DNA from: Rhodanobacteraceae bacterium
GTDB lineage: Bacteria; Pseudomonadota; Gammaproteobacteria; Xanthomonadales; SZUA-5
Assembly: GCA_016717705.1 (NCBI GenBank)
Contig: JADKFD010000062.1
Span: 1-45,187 of the forward strand
Direction of reading: 5' to 3'
DNA length: 45,187 nt
A program made the translations under genes and the position numbers. Shown here piece by piece: positions 25,748-34,858 of the stretch (the stretch's first letter is position 1; the number at the start of each line of letters is the position of its first letter). The notes under the pieces are model-generated. The model worked only from the letters and a program-made list of their open reading frames with translations. It ran no database searches and was not told the DNA's origin.

Positions 25748-27040
25748 TCAGGATTTGAGCTTCGCCAGGATTTCCGCGCGTGCGTCGCGCAGGATGGAAT
25801 CGCGGTCGAGGCTGCCGAGGATGTCCTCGACCACGCGTTTGGGTCCGCGTTCACCCCAGCTCTTGCCGTTGGCCAGGTAGCTCTGGGCGGCACGGCCGGT
25901 CAGGTAGGTCGAGAAGTACGCCAGGGCGCCCTGGGCGCCGGCGGTCAGCGCGGTCGACAGGCCGGCGCTGATGCCCTTGAGCGCGCTGGCGAGCACATTG
26001 ATGCCCCAGATCGCGCCCATCAGCACGGCGATCTGCCCGGCGATCTTCAGCACCAGCTCGCCGGCTTCGGCCTTGGTCAACGGCAGTCCGTAGACATGGC
26101 CCATGTGCATCACCAGGCCGATGTCCAGGCCCGCAGCGGCCGCCAGATCGGCCAGTGGCACCGGATTCATGCCCACCGCGATGCCCTTGCCCAGCGCGTA
26201 GTTGCGGATCAACTTGTCGGCAACATCGGCGCGCACCTCGGTCAGACGCCGGCCCACCTCATCGCTCAAGCGCCCGGCAAACAAGCCGGCGTTCAACGCC
26301 GACAGCGTCTTGCCCTCACTGGCGAGCACGTCGTACATCAGTGAACGCAGCGCGGCGACGTCCGGCGCCGGGGTTTCCATCGATTCGGTCTCGTTGCCGT
26401 TCGCGTCGATGCGGATCAGACGTCGTTGCGCCGGCAAGGCGCTGGCCATCACCACATGCGTGGGCCGCAGCAGGCCGCTGGCATGGTTGCGCAGGCGTTC
26501 GAGCAGTGCCGATCGTTCGGCCTGGCTGTAGCGATCGGCCTTGTTCAGCACCAGCAGCAGCGGCCGTTGCGTGGCCACCAGTTCGCGCAGTGCGGTGGCC
26601 TCGCTGGACGTCAGATCGCCATCGACGACGAAGATCACCAGGTCCGAGCGCGCGGCTACGTGCCGTGCCAGACGTTCGCGCTCGGCGCCGTCGATCTCGT
26701 TGATGCCCGGCGTGTCGATCAGGTGCACGCCGGAATCGCCGATGCGCTGCCAGGTGGCGCTCTCGCGGGTGGTGGTGGTGCCATGCAGCACGCCAACAGT
26801 GAACTGCTGCGAGCCAATCAGCGCATTCAGCAGCGCCGACTTGCCGACGCTGACGCGACCGAACACGGCGACGTGCAACTCGCCCTGTTCCAGTTTGTCG
26901 ATCAGCCGCTCGATCTCGGCAAACTCCGGTTCCAGCGCGCGCTTGACCTCCGCCGGCAGCAGCGGATCGTCGATCAGCGCGCGCAGGCTGTCGACGGTCT
27001 GCGCCAGGTGGCGGTGCTGGGTGGGGTGGCTGGAGTTCAT
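25748..27040 (-). CDS. Dynamin/Era-like GTPase with DUF697-type membrane domain
   Basis: The 430-residue protein has a G domain with GRVSVGKSALLNAL (G1), TTTTR (G2), DTPGI (G3) and NKAD (G4), placed between about residues 55 and 190. A C-terminal region carries hydrophobic helices (LVLKIAGQIAVLMGAIWGIN) typical of DUF697/YcjF-like domains that associate with the membrane. Family members are thought to act in envelope or membrane homeostasis; the exact role is unknown. The ATG at 27040 (MNSSHPTQHR) is preferred, with another ATG at 27061 in frame. A paralogue lies at 28227-29723. Confidence 0.85.
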   Translation of the reverse strand: MNSSHPTQHRHLAQTVDSLRALIDDPLLPAEVKRALEPEFAEIERLIDKLEQGELHVAVFGRVSVGKSALLNALIGSQQFTVGVLHGTTTTRESATWQRIGDSGVHLIDTPGINEIDGAERERLARHVAARSDLVIFVVDGDLTSSEATALRELVATQRPLLLVLNKADRYSQAERSALLERLRNHASGLLRPTHVVMASALPAQRRLIRIDANGNETESMETPAPDVAALRSLMYDVLASEGKTLSALNAGLFAGRLSDEVGRRLTEVRADVADKLIRNYALGKGIAVGMNPVPLADLAAAAGLDIGLVMHMGHVYGLPLTKAEAGELVLKIAGQIAVLMGAIWGINVLASALKGISAGLSTALTAGAQGALAYFSTYLTGRAAQSYLANGKSWGERGPKRVVEDILGSLDRDSILRDARAEILAKLKS

Positions 27041-27076
27041 GGAACGAATCATCGCATGCACGATTCGTCCGCGGTC

Positions 27077-27382
27077 GTAGGCCGGGCACGCGCGTCCCTG
27101 GTTTCCGGTTGCGCGACACGGCTGTTACGCGCGACGCCCGGCAGCAGAGCCGCGGCGCCGACGCGAATGGGTTGTGGTGCCCAGACCGGCCTCGGGCGCG
27201 TCGGAGCCGCGCTACGAATGGCGTGCGTCGGAGCCCTGGTAGGCCGGGCACGCGCGTCCCTGGTTTCCGGTTGCGCGACATGGCTGTTACGCGCGACGCC
27301 CGGCAGCAGAGCCGCGGCGCCGACGCGAATGGGTTGTGGCGCCCAGACCGGCATCGGGCGCGTCGGAGCCGCGCTACCGGTG
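27077..27382. repeat. Tandem direct repeat, period 162 bases
   Basis: Copy one (27077-27238) and copy two (27239-27382, shorter at its end) both begin GTAGGCCGGGCACGCGCGTC and are nearly identical over about 140 bases. Each copy also holds inverted GCCGGGC...GCCCGGC arms, so each can form a hairpin; related arms occur at 38312-38376. The 356-base gap 27041-27396 contains nothing else recognisable. Confidence 0.85.
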
Positions 27383-27396
27383 TCGCGTGCTGCTCC

Positions 27397-28101
27397 TCAA
27401 CGCTTTCCGGGCCGGCGCTGCAATGGTTTGGCGCGCTGTCCTTCCACTTCGATGCGGATCTCCACGGCATCGGCAAGCGTGCCTTCGAGTGCATCCAGGC
27501 CGAATGCGGAGCGGCTCAGTGTGGTGGTGGCGGAAAAACCGGCGGTGGCCTTGAGCGTGTACGGATGGGTGCCGAAGCGGTTGATGCGGACCTGAAGCGT
27601 GACCGGCTGGGTCCTGCCCTTGAGGCTGAGATCGCCGTGCAGGCGCGCGTGCGTGGCGTCCACCCGTTCGAAGCGATTGCCGACGAAACGCGCCTGCGGG
27701 AAGCGTTCGGCATCGAACCACTTGCGCCCGAGCATGGTCTGGTTCCAGTTGCCATCGCCCAGATCCAGCGAGCCGATGTCGATCCTGACGTCGACGCGAT
27801 TGGCGCTGGCGTCGTCGGGGTCGTAGGAGAACTCGCCCTGCCAGCGGGTGAAACGGCCGATCGAGGTCGAGAAACCCATATGGTCGGCGGCGAACTGCAG
27901 ATGCGAATGCACCGGATCGAAGCGGTAATCCACCGGTGCCGCTGCCGCGGCGCCGGCAACTGAGAGAGCGAGGGCTGCGACAAGCGCCGCTGTTCGGCGG
28001 TTTGATCGTGGCTGAAGAGCGTTGGACGCAAAGTACGCAAAGCGAGGCGGACGCAAAGGACGCAAACAGAGCAAAACAGCCCATTTTGGATGAAGACTCA
28101 T
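27397..28101 (-). CDS. YceI-family periplasmic lipid-binding protein
   Basis: The C-terminal 185 residues are a typical YceI barrel: PVDYRFDPVHSHLQFAADHM, then TRWQGEFSYD, WFDAERFPQARFVG and a closing strand pattern ending EIRIEVEG. YceI proteins bind isoprenoid lipids in the periplasm. A signal-like helix AALVAALALSVAGAAAAAP precedes the domain. No ATG, GTG or TTG stands close before this helix; the nearest in-frame ATG is at 28101, inside or beyond a hairpin element (28022-28172). The native start may thus have been replaced by that element. The true start is uncertain. Confidence 0.75.
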   Translation of the reverse strand: MSLHPKWAVLLCLRPLRPPRFAYFASNALQPRSNRRTAALVAALALSVAGAAAAAPVDYRFDPVHSHLQFAADHMGFSTSIGRFTRWQGEFSYDPDDASANRVDVRIDIGSLDLGDGNWNQTMLGRKWFDAERFPQARFVGNRFERVDATHARLHGDLSLKGRTQPVTLQVRINRFGTHPYTLKATAGFSATTTLSRSAFGLDALEGTLADAVEIRIEVEGQRAKPLQRRPGKR

Positions 28102-28172
28102 TGCCCAGATGCTCAGGCTTGCCCCGATTGAAATCGCCTTCCTTTGTGTACTTTGCGTCCCTTTGCGTCCAG
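28022..28172. repeat. CTTTGCGTCC-type inverted repeat at the yceI 5' end
   Basis: TTGGACGCAAAGTACGCAAAG (28022-28042; written in two parts TTGGACGCAAAG and TACGCAAAG) faces an inverted arm at 28142-28172 (CTTTGTGTACTTTGCGTCC, then CTTTGCGTCC). The unit is about 150 bases and looks like a miniature element. It supplies the sequence immediately upstream of the YceI signal peptide. Confidence 0.65.
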
Positions 28173-28226
28173 AAATACAGTCCGCAGTCTTGCCGCAAGC
28201 CGGCGCCAAGGCGATCAGCGGTCCGC

Positions 28227-29723
28227 TCATTTGCGCTCCACCGCTTCCTCAGCGCGCGATTCCAGCGCCAGTTTCAGCATCTGCGGCGCCAGGTCCATCA
28301 GCCTGTTGCGATCGGACAGCTGGGCATCCAGCCTCTCCAGGGCAATTTTCCGGTCGAAGCCTTCCCCGCGTGCCAGGGTTTCGGCGACGGCGCGGCCGAG
28401 GCTGTCGAAGATCATCGCGTAGGCCACCGCGTGGACCAGGCCGCCGCCGACGGTGCCGAGGCCCGGGAAGGCCTTCATCGCGTTGCCGACGATGGCCAGG
28501 ATCAGCGCGGTGCTGCCGCGCAGCCGGCCGCCGGCGAGTTCGACGAAGCGGTCGAGGTCGATCGTGCGCATGGGCACGCCATACAACTGGGTGAGTTCGC
28601 TGAGCAGGCGGGTAGCGAGCACGCCCTGGATCACCAGATCGGTGCCCGGCGCCACTGCGGCCAGCGCACCGAGGGCTGCCTTGCGCGCGTACTCGCGCAC
28701 CAGCGCAGCGGCGAGGCGGGCGCGTTCGTCGGCCTCGATGGTGCCGATCTTGAGGTCGAGTGCACCGAGCACAGCGCGCTCGCGCGCGGCTTCATAGGCA
28801 GCGGGTCCGCGTCCGGCGATGTCTTCCAGCGCATCGATCAGGGGCGCCAGTTGCGGCGCGCGTTGGCGCTCGCTCGCTTGTTCGCTGCCATCGGCGGCGC
28901 GCAGCACGACGGTTTCGACGCCGCCGGCGCTGATCGCCAAAGGCGTCAGGCCGGTGCGTTCGCGCAGGCGGGCGCGGATCGCCGCCAGTTCCGACGCGCG
29001 ATAGCGGTCGGTCTTGTTGAGCAGCAGCAGCAGCGGTTTGCCGAACTCGCGCAGCCAGGCGATTTCCTCGGCCTGGGTGCGCGTCAGGTCGCCATCGCAG
29101 ACGTAGGCGACGACATGCGCCCGCAGCGCCTCCTCGCGCGCCGCCACGGCGCGGCTCTCGCCTTGCCATTCGCTGGTGCCGGGCACGTCGGCCAGCGTCA
29201 ATCGACTGCCGTCAGGCAGCCGGCCCTCATAGTGCTGCACGCTGCGTGTGGTGCCGGCGCGCACGTCCACGCGCACCTCGCTGCCGGGCACCAGGGCGCG
29301 CACCAGCGAACTCTTGCCGGCGCTGACATCGCCGAACAGCGCGACAAAGATCTGTTCCAGTGCGGCGCGTCGATCGAGCTCAGCCAGTTCCGCGCGCAGG
29401 GGTGCTGTCGCCGCCTGCAAGGCCGGCGTCGCGAGGCGCGCCTCGACCGTCGCGCGGTCGACCGTATCCGCGATCGCCGGGCCCGCCTGGCGTGCCCGCG
29501 GATGCAGCAATCGCCACATCAGCCAGCCGGTCGAGGCCATCAGTGCTGAGACAAGCGTCGCCGTGAGCACTCCTAACCAGGGCGGCAGACGCTGCAGTCG
29601 CTCGATGATCGAGAGCACGGCATCGGTGGCGTAGATCGCAGACAGGATCAGCCCGAGCACACTGGCAACAGTGATTGCTGCGAGCAGCAGGCGGATGCGC
29701 TTGGTCGGGGAGGCGGCGGGCAT
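28227..29723 (-). CDS. Membrane GTPase with N-terminal helices and DUF697-type C-terminus
   Basis: A 498-residue protein. Two N-terminal membrane helices (RIRLLLAAITVASVLGLIL and LGVLTATLVSALMASTGWL) precede a G domain with GDVSAGKSSLVRAL (G1), TTRS (G2), DVPGTSEW (G3) and NKTD (G4). The C-terminal part has hydrophobic segments (STALILAIVGNAMKAFPGLG) like the paralogue at 25748-27040. It is probably an inner-membrane GTPase of the DUF697/YcjF-linked type. Start ATG 29723 lies only 6-33 bases from the divergent sensor kinase start. The YceI gene follows on the same strand, 125 bases downstream. Confidence 0.85.
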   Translation of the reverse strand: MPAASPTKRIRLLLAAITVASVLGLILSAIYATDAVLSIIERLQRLPPWLGVLTATLVSALMASTGWLMWRLLHPRARQAGPAIADTVDRATVEARLATPALQAATAPLRAELAELDRRAALEQIFVALFGDVSAGKSSLVRALVPGSEVRVDVRAGTTRSVQHYEGRLPDGSRLTLADVPGTSEWQGESRAVAAREEALRAHVVAYVCDGDLTRTQAEEIAWLREFGKPLLLLLNKTDRYRASELAAIRARLRERTGLTPLAISAGGVETVVLRAADGSEQASERQRAPQLAPLIDALEDIAGRGPAAYEAARERAVLGALDLKIGTIEADERARLAAALVREYARKAALGALAAVAPGTDLVIQGVLATRLLSELTQLYGVPMRTIDLDRFVELAGGRLRGSTALILAIVGNAMKAFPGLGTVGGGLVHAVAYAMIFDSLGRAVAETLARGEGFDRKIALERLDAQLSDRNRLMDLAPQMLKLALESRAEEAVERK

Positions 29724-29756
29724 GGGGGCGTGGATCGACACGGGAACCTGCAGGCG

Positions 29757-32700
29757 ATGGGTCTGGATGTTCTGCGCCTGCGCCTGCGCTTGGCAAGCGG
29801 GCGCGCAGCCGCCCGCGCAGCTGGCCCCGTGTTTCGCATCTTCGGCACCGAGCAGGGCCTGCCGTCGGGCCAGGTGCACGCGCTGGCCGAGGACCGCGAA
29901 GGCCGTTTGTGGATCGGTACAGCCAACGGTCTGGTGCGCTACGACGGACATGAGTTCGTCGGTTATCCGGCGCGGCTGGACCAGCCCGACGCGCTGGCCT
30001 CGACCTCGGTCGAGGCGCTTGCCATCGACGCTGCGGGCCAGGTCTGGGTGGCGACCGAGGGCGGCCGCCTGGCGCGCTGGCGCCCGGCCAGTGATGACTT
30101 CGAGCGCATCGATCTGGCGGCGATGCACAGCGAGCAACTGGAAGTCTGGGCGCTGGCCACGCTGGGGACGCGCGTGTTTGTCGGAACTTACGGCGCCGGG
30201 CTGGTGGAGCTCGACGCGATGGGTGGTCTGCAGCGGCGTTTCGAACTGCCCGAGGCACTCGGTGGTCCACATGTGCTCGATCTGCTCGCCGCGCAGGAAT
30301 CGCTGTGGCTGATCACGCTGGAACGCCATCTGCTGCATTTCGATGGGGCCAGCGGCAGCTTTGCCGAAGTGATGGTCGCGCCCGGTGAGCCACTGACGAG
30401 CGCCTACGGCATGGGACTGCGCCGGGGCGAAGTCTGGTTCAGCACGCGCGATGGTCAGCTGTGCAGCGTCAATGGCGATCATCTGGCGCGCTGCGAGCCG
30501 CTGCCCTTGCTGGCGCTGCCGGCGCGCGCACGCATGCTGCTGTCGGGTGAGCGTGGCGACTGGGTGGGGGGCATGGGCGAGTTGCTGCATCGCGTCGATG
30601 GCCGGGCGCAGCGCGGTGCCTATCAGCCCGGGCGTTTCGGCGGTGTGCCGCAACAGGCGCTGTGGACGGCGCTCGCCGACCGCGACGCCGGCTTGTGGTT
30701 CGGCAGCAACGGCGGTGGCTTGCTGCATCTGCCGGCTGACGCCGATCGCTTCCAGGTGTGGCAGCCACAGGCCGGCGGCAGCGTTGGTTTGCGCGACGGA
30801 CGTATCCGCGGAATCGAGCACGACGCCGCAGGACGGGTCTGGATTGCCAGCTTGAACGCCGGCTTGCACCGCATGGCAGCCGACGGTGGCGAGATCCAGG
30901 CGCTGGCGCTGCCCGGCAGCGAGCAAAAGCGCGTGTGGTCGGTGCTGGCGCCTGGCGCCGAAGAGCTGTGGGTAGGCCACCAGGATGGCCTGCAACGTCT
31001 GGCGCTTGCCGCCGACGGCAAACTGCGATTGATTCAGCAATGGACGGCGGACGCGCTGGTCGGCGGCATGGTCGATCTGTTGCACCGCGACGGCGAAGGG
31101 CGGATCTGGGCAGCGTCGATGGGCGCCGGACTCAACCGCATCGACCCGGCGAGCGGAATCGTCGTGCGACTGCCGTTTGCCGCGCAAGGACTGGTCGGAA
31201 CCGAGGTGCAGCAGATCGGCAACGGCATCGATGGCCGCGTCTGGGTGGCGACCGACCGTGGCCTGCATGCCTTTGAGCCGGCGTGCGACTGTTGGCGGAG
31301 CTTGATTGCCGCGGCCCGGGTCGACGCATTCTGCTTTGCCGGCGAGCGCGTGTATGCCTTCGTCGACGGCCAGCTGGTGCGCTATCAGTGGCGTGACGGG
31401 TTGTTTCGCGATGCCGCGTTTGCGCCGCGCGCCTTTGTCGAATTCCAGACCATCGGTGGCATGGCCGCAGTGGGCGACGCGCTGTGGTTGGCGGGTCCGC
31501 AGGGCCTCTATCGTTACCTGCCCGGACCCGGCCGGCTGGATGCCTGGGACACCCGCGACGGCCTGCCGACCCGTGAATTCAGCGATCGACCGCTGCACGT
31601 CGACCCGCGCGGACGCCTGTGGATCGGCAGCGAGGACGGACTGATCAGCGTCGACCCGGCGCGCGAGCCGACACTGGCGGGAGCCGCGCGACTGCGCTTC
31701 GATCGACTGAGCGCCGATGGACCGGATGGCACGCGAATGCTGTCCGCCACGGGCAAGGTCGAACTGCGGCCGGACGACCGCGAACTGCATGTCGTGGTCC
31801 GCCTGAGCACGCTGGCACGAGCCCATGCGCAGCGCTTCAGCTTTCGCCTCGCCGGACTGGAGGACTGGAGTGCGCCAACAGCGCGTCCGGAACGGCGTCT
31901 TGGAGCCCTGGCCGACGGCGATTACCAGTTGCAGGTACGCGCCTGGGATGGCTACGGGCAACCGGCCGCGGCAATCTTGAACTGGCCGTTTCGGGTGTTG
32001 CCGCCGTGGTGGAACAGCCGCGCTGCCTGGTTCGGCTATCTGCTGCTGTTGCTGCTCGGGCTGGCGAGCCTGGAGAACTGGCGCCGTCGGCGCACCCGCG
32101 CGGCGCAATTGCTCGCGGATACCCGTCGCCAGGCCGAGTGGGCGCAGCGGTCAGCGCTGGAGAAGACCGCGCTGGTGGCCGAACTCAGCCACGAAATCCG
32201 CAATCCGCTGAATGGCATGCTCGGCATGGGCCGCCTGCTGGCTGGCCAATCGCTGACGCCACCGGCGCAGCGTTACCTGCAGTTGCTGGTGGATGCCGGC
32301 CGGCAACTGACTCGGGTGCTCGACGACATGCTCGACTGGAGCCGCCTGCAGGCGCGCACCGAAGCCCTGCCGCTATGCGCGGTGCAACTGCGCGCGGCAC
32401 TGCAGCCGACGCTCGATCGGCATGCCGAAGCGGCCCGCGCGCGGGGCCTTGATTTCAGCGCCGACCTCGATCCGGCACTGGCGGTGCGCGCCGACGCGCA
32501 TCGCTTGCAGCAGATCGTCGAAAACCTGCTCGGCAATGCGCTCAAGTTCACCATAAACGGGTCCATCGGCGTCAGTGCAGTCGCGGTCGACGAGCGCATC
32601 GAATTGCGCGTGCGCGATTCCGGTCCCGGCATGAACGCGACGGAGCTGGCGCGCCTGTTCCAGCCCTTCGAGCGAGTCGGCGATCAGCGCGCGGCGCCCG

Positions 32701-33284
32701 GTACCGGCCTCGGACTGGCGATCAGCCACAGTCTCGCCGAGCGCATGGCGGGCACCTTGCGCGTCGAGTCCGCGCCGGGTGTGGGCAGCTGTTTCGTCCT
32801 GACGCTGCAGCGGGCAGCGCCAGAATCGCCCTTGCAGCTGGCGGAGGACGCGGTACCTGAGGTGGCGGCGGCCCGGCCACTCGCCGGCTTGCGCCTGCTG
32901 CTGGTGGATGACGATGCGCTTGGACGTGAAGTGCTGACGCATGAACTCGCCGCGCAGGGCGCCCGGATCTGCGCCGAGGGCGAAGCGCTCTCGGCATTGA
33001 TCCAGGTGCAGCAACAGGATTTCGATGCCGCCCTGATCGATTGGGATCTGCCCGGCATGAGCGGGCTCGACCTGGCGCGCAGCTTGCGTCTGCAGCGGCC
33101 GGCGCTGCCGCTGGTCGCCGTCACCGGTCGCGCGACGCCGGACGATCTGGCGCTCGGCATCGAGGTGGGTTTTGTGGCGCACCTGGCCAAGCCGGTGGAG
33201 CCGCCGCGCCTGTTGGCGACGCTGGTTGCGCTGCTGGGAGCATCGCATTCGGACCTGCGGGAACCAGGGCACGGCTTCAGGTAG
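29757..33284 (+). CDS. Hybrid sensor histidine kinase with two-component propeller sensor
   Basis: The protein is about 1175 residues. Residues 30-650 hold two-component-type propeller repeats (VHALAEDREGRLWIGTANGL, RIRGIEHDAAGRVWIASLN), followed by a Y_Y_Y-type domain (RFSFRLAGLEDWS) and one membrane helix (WFGYLLLLLLGLASLENW, near residue 757). Then come the kinase H-box ELSHEIRNPLNGML, N-box NLLGNALKF, RDSGPGMN and GTGLGLAISHSL, and a receiver domain with phospho-acceptor aspartate in LIDWDLPGMSG. It should sense an outer ligand and phosphorylate its own receiver and a partner. No separate response regulator is next to it. ATG 29757 is used; GTG 29730 is also possible. Confidence 0.88.
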   Translation: MGLDVLRLRLRLASGRAAARAAGPVFRIFGTEQGLPSGQVHALAEDREGRLWIGTANGLVRYDGHEFVGYPARLDQPDALASTSVEALAIDAAGQVWVATEGGRLARWRPASDDFERIDLAAMHSEQLEVWALATLGTRVFVGTYGAGLVELDAMGGLQRRFELPEALGGPHVLDLLAAQESLWLITLERHLLHFDGASGSFAEVMVAPGEPLTSAYGMGLRRGEVWFSTRDGQLCSVNGDHLARCEPLPLLALPARARMLLSGERGDWVGGMGELLHRVDGRAQRGAYQPGRFGGVPQQALWTALADRDAGLWFGSNGGGLLHLPADADRFQVWQPQAGGSVGLRDGRIRGIEHDAAGRVWIASLNAGLHRMAADGGEIQALALPGSEQKRVWSVLAPGAEELWVGHQDGLQRLALAADGKLRLIQQWTADALVGGMVDLLHRDGEGRIWAASMGAGLNRIDPASGIVVRLPFAAQGLVGTEVQQIGNGIDGRVWVATDRGLHAFEPACDCWRSLIAAARVDAFCFAGERVYAFVDGQLVRYQWRDGLFRDAAFAPRAFVEFQTIGGMAAVGDALWLAGPQGLYRYLPGPGRLDAWDTRDGLPTREFSDRPLHVDPRGRLWIGSEDGLISVDPAREPTLAGAARLRFDRLSADGPDGTRMLSATGKVELRPDDRELHVVVRLSTLARAHAQRFSFRLAGLEDWSAPTARPERRLGALADGDYQLQVRAWDGYGQPAAAILNWPFRVLPPWWNSRAAWFGYLLLLLLGLASLENWRRRRTRAAQLLADTRRQAEWAQRSALEKTALVAELSHEIRNPLNGMLGMGRLLAGQSLTPPAQRYLQLLVDAGRQLTRVLDDMLDWSRLQARTEALPLCAVQLRAALQPTLDRHAEAARARGLDFSADLDPALAVRADAHRLQQIVENLLGNALKFTINGSIGVSAVAVDERIELRVRDSGPGMNATELARLFQPFERVGDQRAAPGTGLGLAISHSLAERMAGTLRVESAPGVGSCFVLTLQRAAPESPLQLAEDAVPEVAAARPLAGLRLLLVDDDALGREVLTHELAAQGARICAEGEALSALIQVQQQDFDAALIDWDLPGMSGLDLARSLRLQRPALPLVAVTGRATPDDLALGIEVGFVAHLAKPVEPPRLLATLVALLGASHSDLREPGHGFR

Positions 33285-33347
33285 CCCGGTGTATCGCGCA
33301 GGCGGCAAGCAACCGGTGCATGCGCTGGCGCGCATACAGCGGGCTGC
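33282..33347. repeat. GTAGCCCGGTG-type REP unit
   Basis: The unit runs from GTAGCCCGGTGTATCGCGC to GCGCATACAGCGGGCTGC, with inverted ends. It lies between the converging kinase and amidohydrolase genes. Related units are at 34767-34849 and 42316-42349. Confidence 0.6.
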
Positions 33348-33350
33348 GAT

Positions 33351-34670
33351 TTACGGCGCTTGCAGCCGTTGCTCGCTGCCGCCCTTCATCACGAATGCGA
33401 CAGTCTTCAACACCGTCACATCGGCCAGCGGGTCGCCATCCACGGCAATCAGGTCCGCCTGCTTGCCGACTTCCAGTGTGCCGACCTGTTCGGACAGCCC
33501 AAGCAGTTCGGCGGCGTTGACGGTGGCTGCCTTGATCGCCTCGGCGGGGCTCATGCCGTGCTTGACCATCAGTTCGAACTCGTCGGCGTTGCGACCGTGC
33601 AGGCTCACGCCGGCGTCGGTGCCGAAGGCAATCTTCACGCCGGCCTTGTGCGCCTGCGCGAAGGCCTTGCCGGTGATGCCGATGCGCCATTCGATCTTCT
33701 TGCGCACCTCGCCGGTGTAAGCATCGGGATTGGCTTTGAGGCGTTCGATGTAGCCGTTGATGGTCGACATCGTCGGCACATACCACGCGCCGCTCTTGCG
33801 GTAGAGCTCGATGCCGCGTTCGTCGAGCAGTGTGCCGTGCTCGATCGAATCGGCGCCGGCTTCCAGCGCCAGGTTGATTCCATCGCCGCCGTGCGCGTGC
33901 ACCGCGACTTTCTTGCCATACAGATGCGCGGTTTCGACGATGGCTTTGGCTTCGTCGGCGAACATCTGCACACCGAGGCCGGCACCGATGCGGCTGTTGA
34001 CGCCGCCGGTGGAGGCGAACTTGATCACGTCGACACCGCGGGCGACCTCGTCGCGCACCGCACGGCGGCAGTCGTCGGCGCCATTGCACACCGCGGGATT
34101 GGCCATCGCCGACCACAGTTCTTCGCGATAGCCCAGGCGTCCGTCCATATGTCCGGCGCTGGTCGAGATCGCACGGCCGGCATCCAGGATGCGCGGGCCG
34201 GGCACCTTGCCCGCGGCGATGGCATCGCGCAGCGCCAGAATCACGCCGTCGCCATCGCCGAGGTTGCGCACGGTGGTGAAGCCGGCGGCGAGGGTCTTGC
34301 GCGCATTGACGGCGGCATCAAAGGCGATGTCGGCCACATTGTCGGTGACCTCCGCCAGTTGACCCTCGATGCCCGCCTTGTCCGAGGTCAGGTGCACGTG
34401 ACTGTCGATCAGGCCCGGCAAAACGAAGCGCGCACGCTGATCGATCACCGAGGTGTCCGCGGGGACGCCATCGAAGTCAGCGGCTTTGAGGTAACCATCG
34501 CGCACCGCCTCGATCCGATCGTTGCGGATCAGTAGCGTTGCCTCCTTGCGCGGTGCTGTGCCCGGCTTGTCCAGCAAGGTGCCGGCGTGGATCAGCAGGT
34601 AGCGGTCGGCGGCGTGGGCGGATGTGGCCGCGAGGATCAGGACCAGGCATGAGGCGAGCCGATTGCGCAT
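33351..34670 (-). CDS. Exported metal-dependent amidohydrolase (imidazolonepropionase-like)
   Basis: This 439-residue enzyme starts with a signal peptide, MRNRLASCLVLILAATSAHA, and is therefore periplasmic or secreted. Metal-binding residues of the amidohydrolase superfamily are visible: GLIDSHVHLT, carboxylated-lysine candidate VIKFASTGG, VAVHAHGG, SIEHGT and GTDAGVS. The closest known group is the Xaa-Pro-dipeptidase/imidazolonepropionase-like subfamily, whose members cleave cyclic amides or dipeptides; the substrate is not clear. ATG 34670 is selected since it fits the signal peptide. Confidence 0.88.
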   Translation of the reverse strand: MRNRLASCLVLILAATSAHAADRYLLIHAGTLLDKPGTAPRKEATLLIRNDRIEAVRDGYLKAADFDGVPADTSVIDQRARFVLPGLIDSHVHLTSDKAGIEGQLAEVTDNVADIAFDAAVNARKTLAAGFTTVRNLGDGDGVILALRDAIAAGKVPGPRILDAGRAISTSAGHMDGRLGYREELWSAMANPAVCNGADDCRRAVRDEVARGVDVIKFASTGGVNSRIGAGLGVQMFADEAKAIVETAHLYGKKVAVHAHGGDGINLALEAGADSIEHGTLLDERGIELYRKSGAWYVPTMSTINGYIERLKANPDAYTGEVRKKIEWRIGITGKAFAQAHKAGVKIAFGTDAGVSLHGRNADEFELMVKHGMSPAEAIKAATVNAAELLGLSEQVGTLEVGKQADLIAVDGDPLADVTVLKTVAFVMKGGSEQRLQAP

Positions 34671-34766
34671 GTCGATACGGACTCCGGATGGGGGAATGGA
34701 CTGCATCGGCGAAGGCCGCGGGGCACCCGCAACGCGGGGCCAGCGGCCAGGGGTCCGACTTGTCGC

Positions 34767-34849
34767 GTAGGCCAGCGGTGCATCGCGCAGCGATTCACCC
34801 GGCGGCAAGTACTGCCTGCGAATGCGCTGTCGCGCATACATCGGGCTAC
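34767..34849. repeat. REP-like unit with GTAGGCC / GGGCTAC ends
   Basis: The segment has inverted ends (GTAGGCCAGCGGTGCATCGCGC against GCGCATACATCGGGCTAC, split here into parts of the repeat) in the 188-base gap between hemE and the amidohydrolase. It belongs to the same family as 33282-33347. Confidence 0.5.
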
Positions 34850-34858
34850 TGCGGCATG

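Noticed and set aside
29724..32108. Minus-strand extension upstream of the second GTPase
   Set aside because: It runs antisense through the sensor kinase, and its translation shows no domain; the GTPase starts at 29723.
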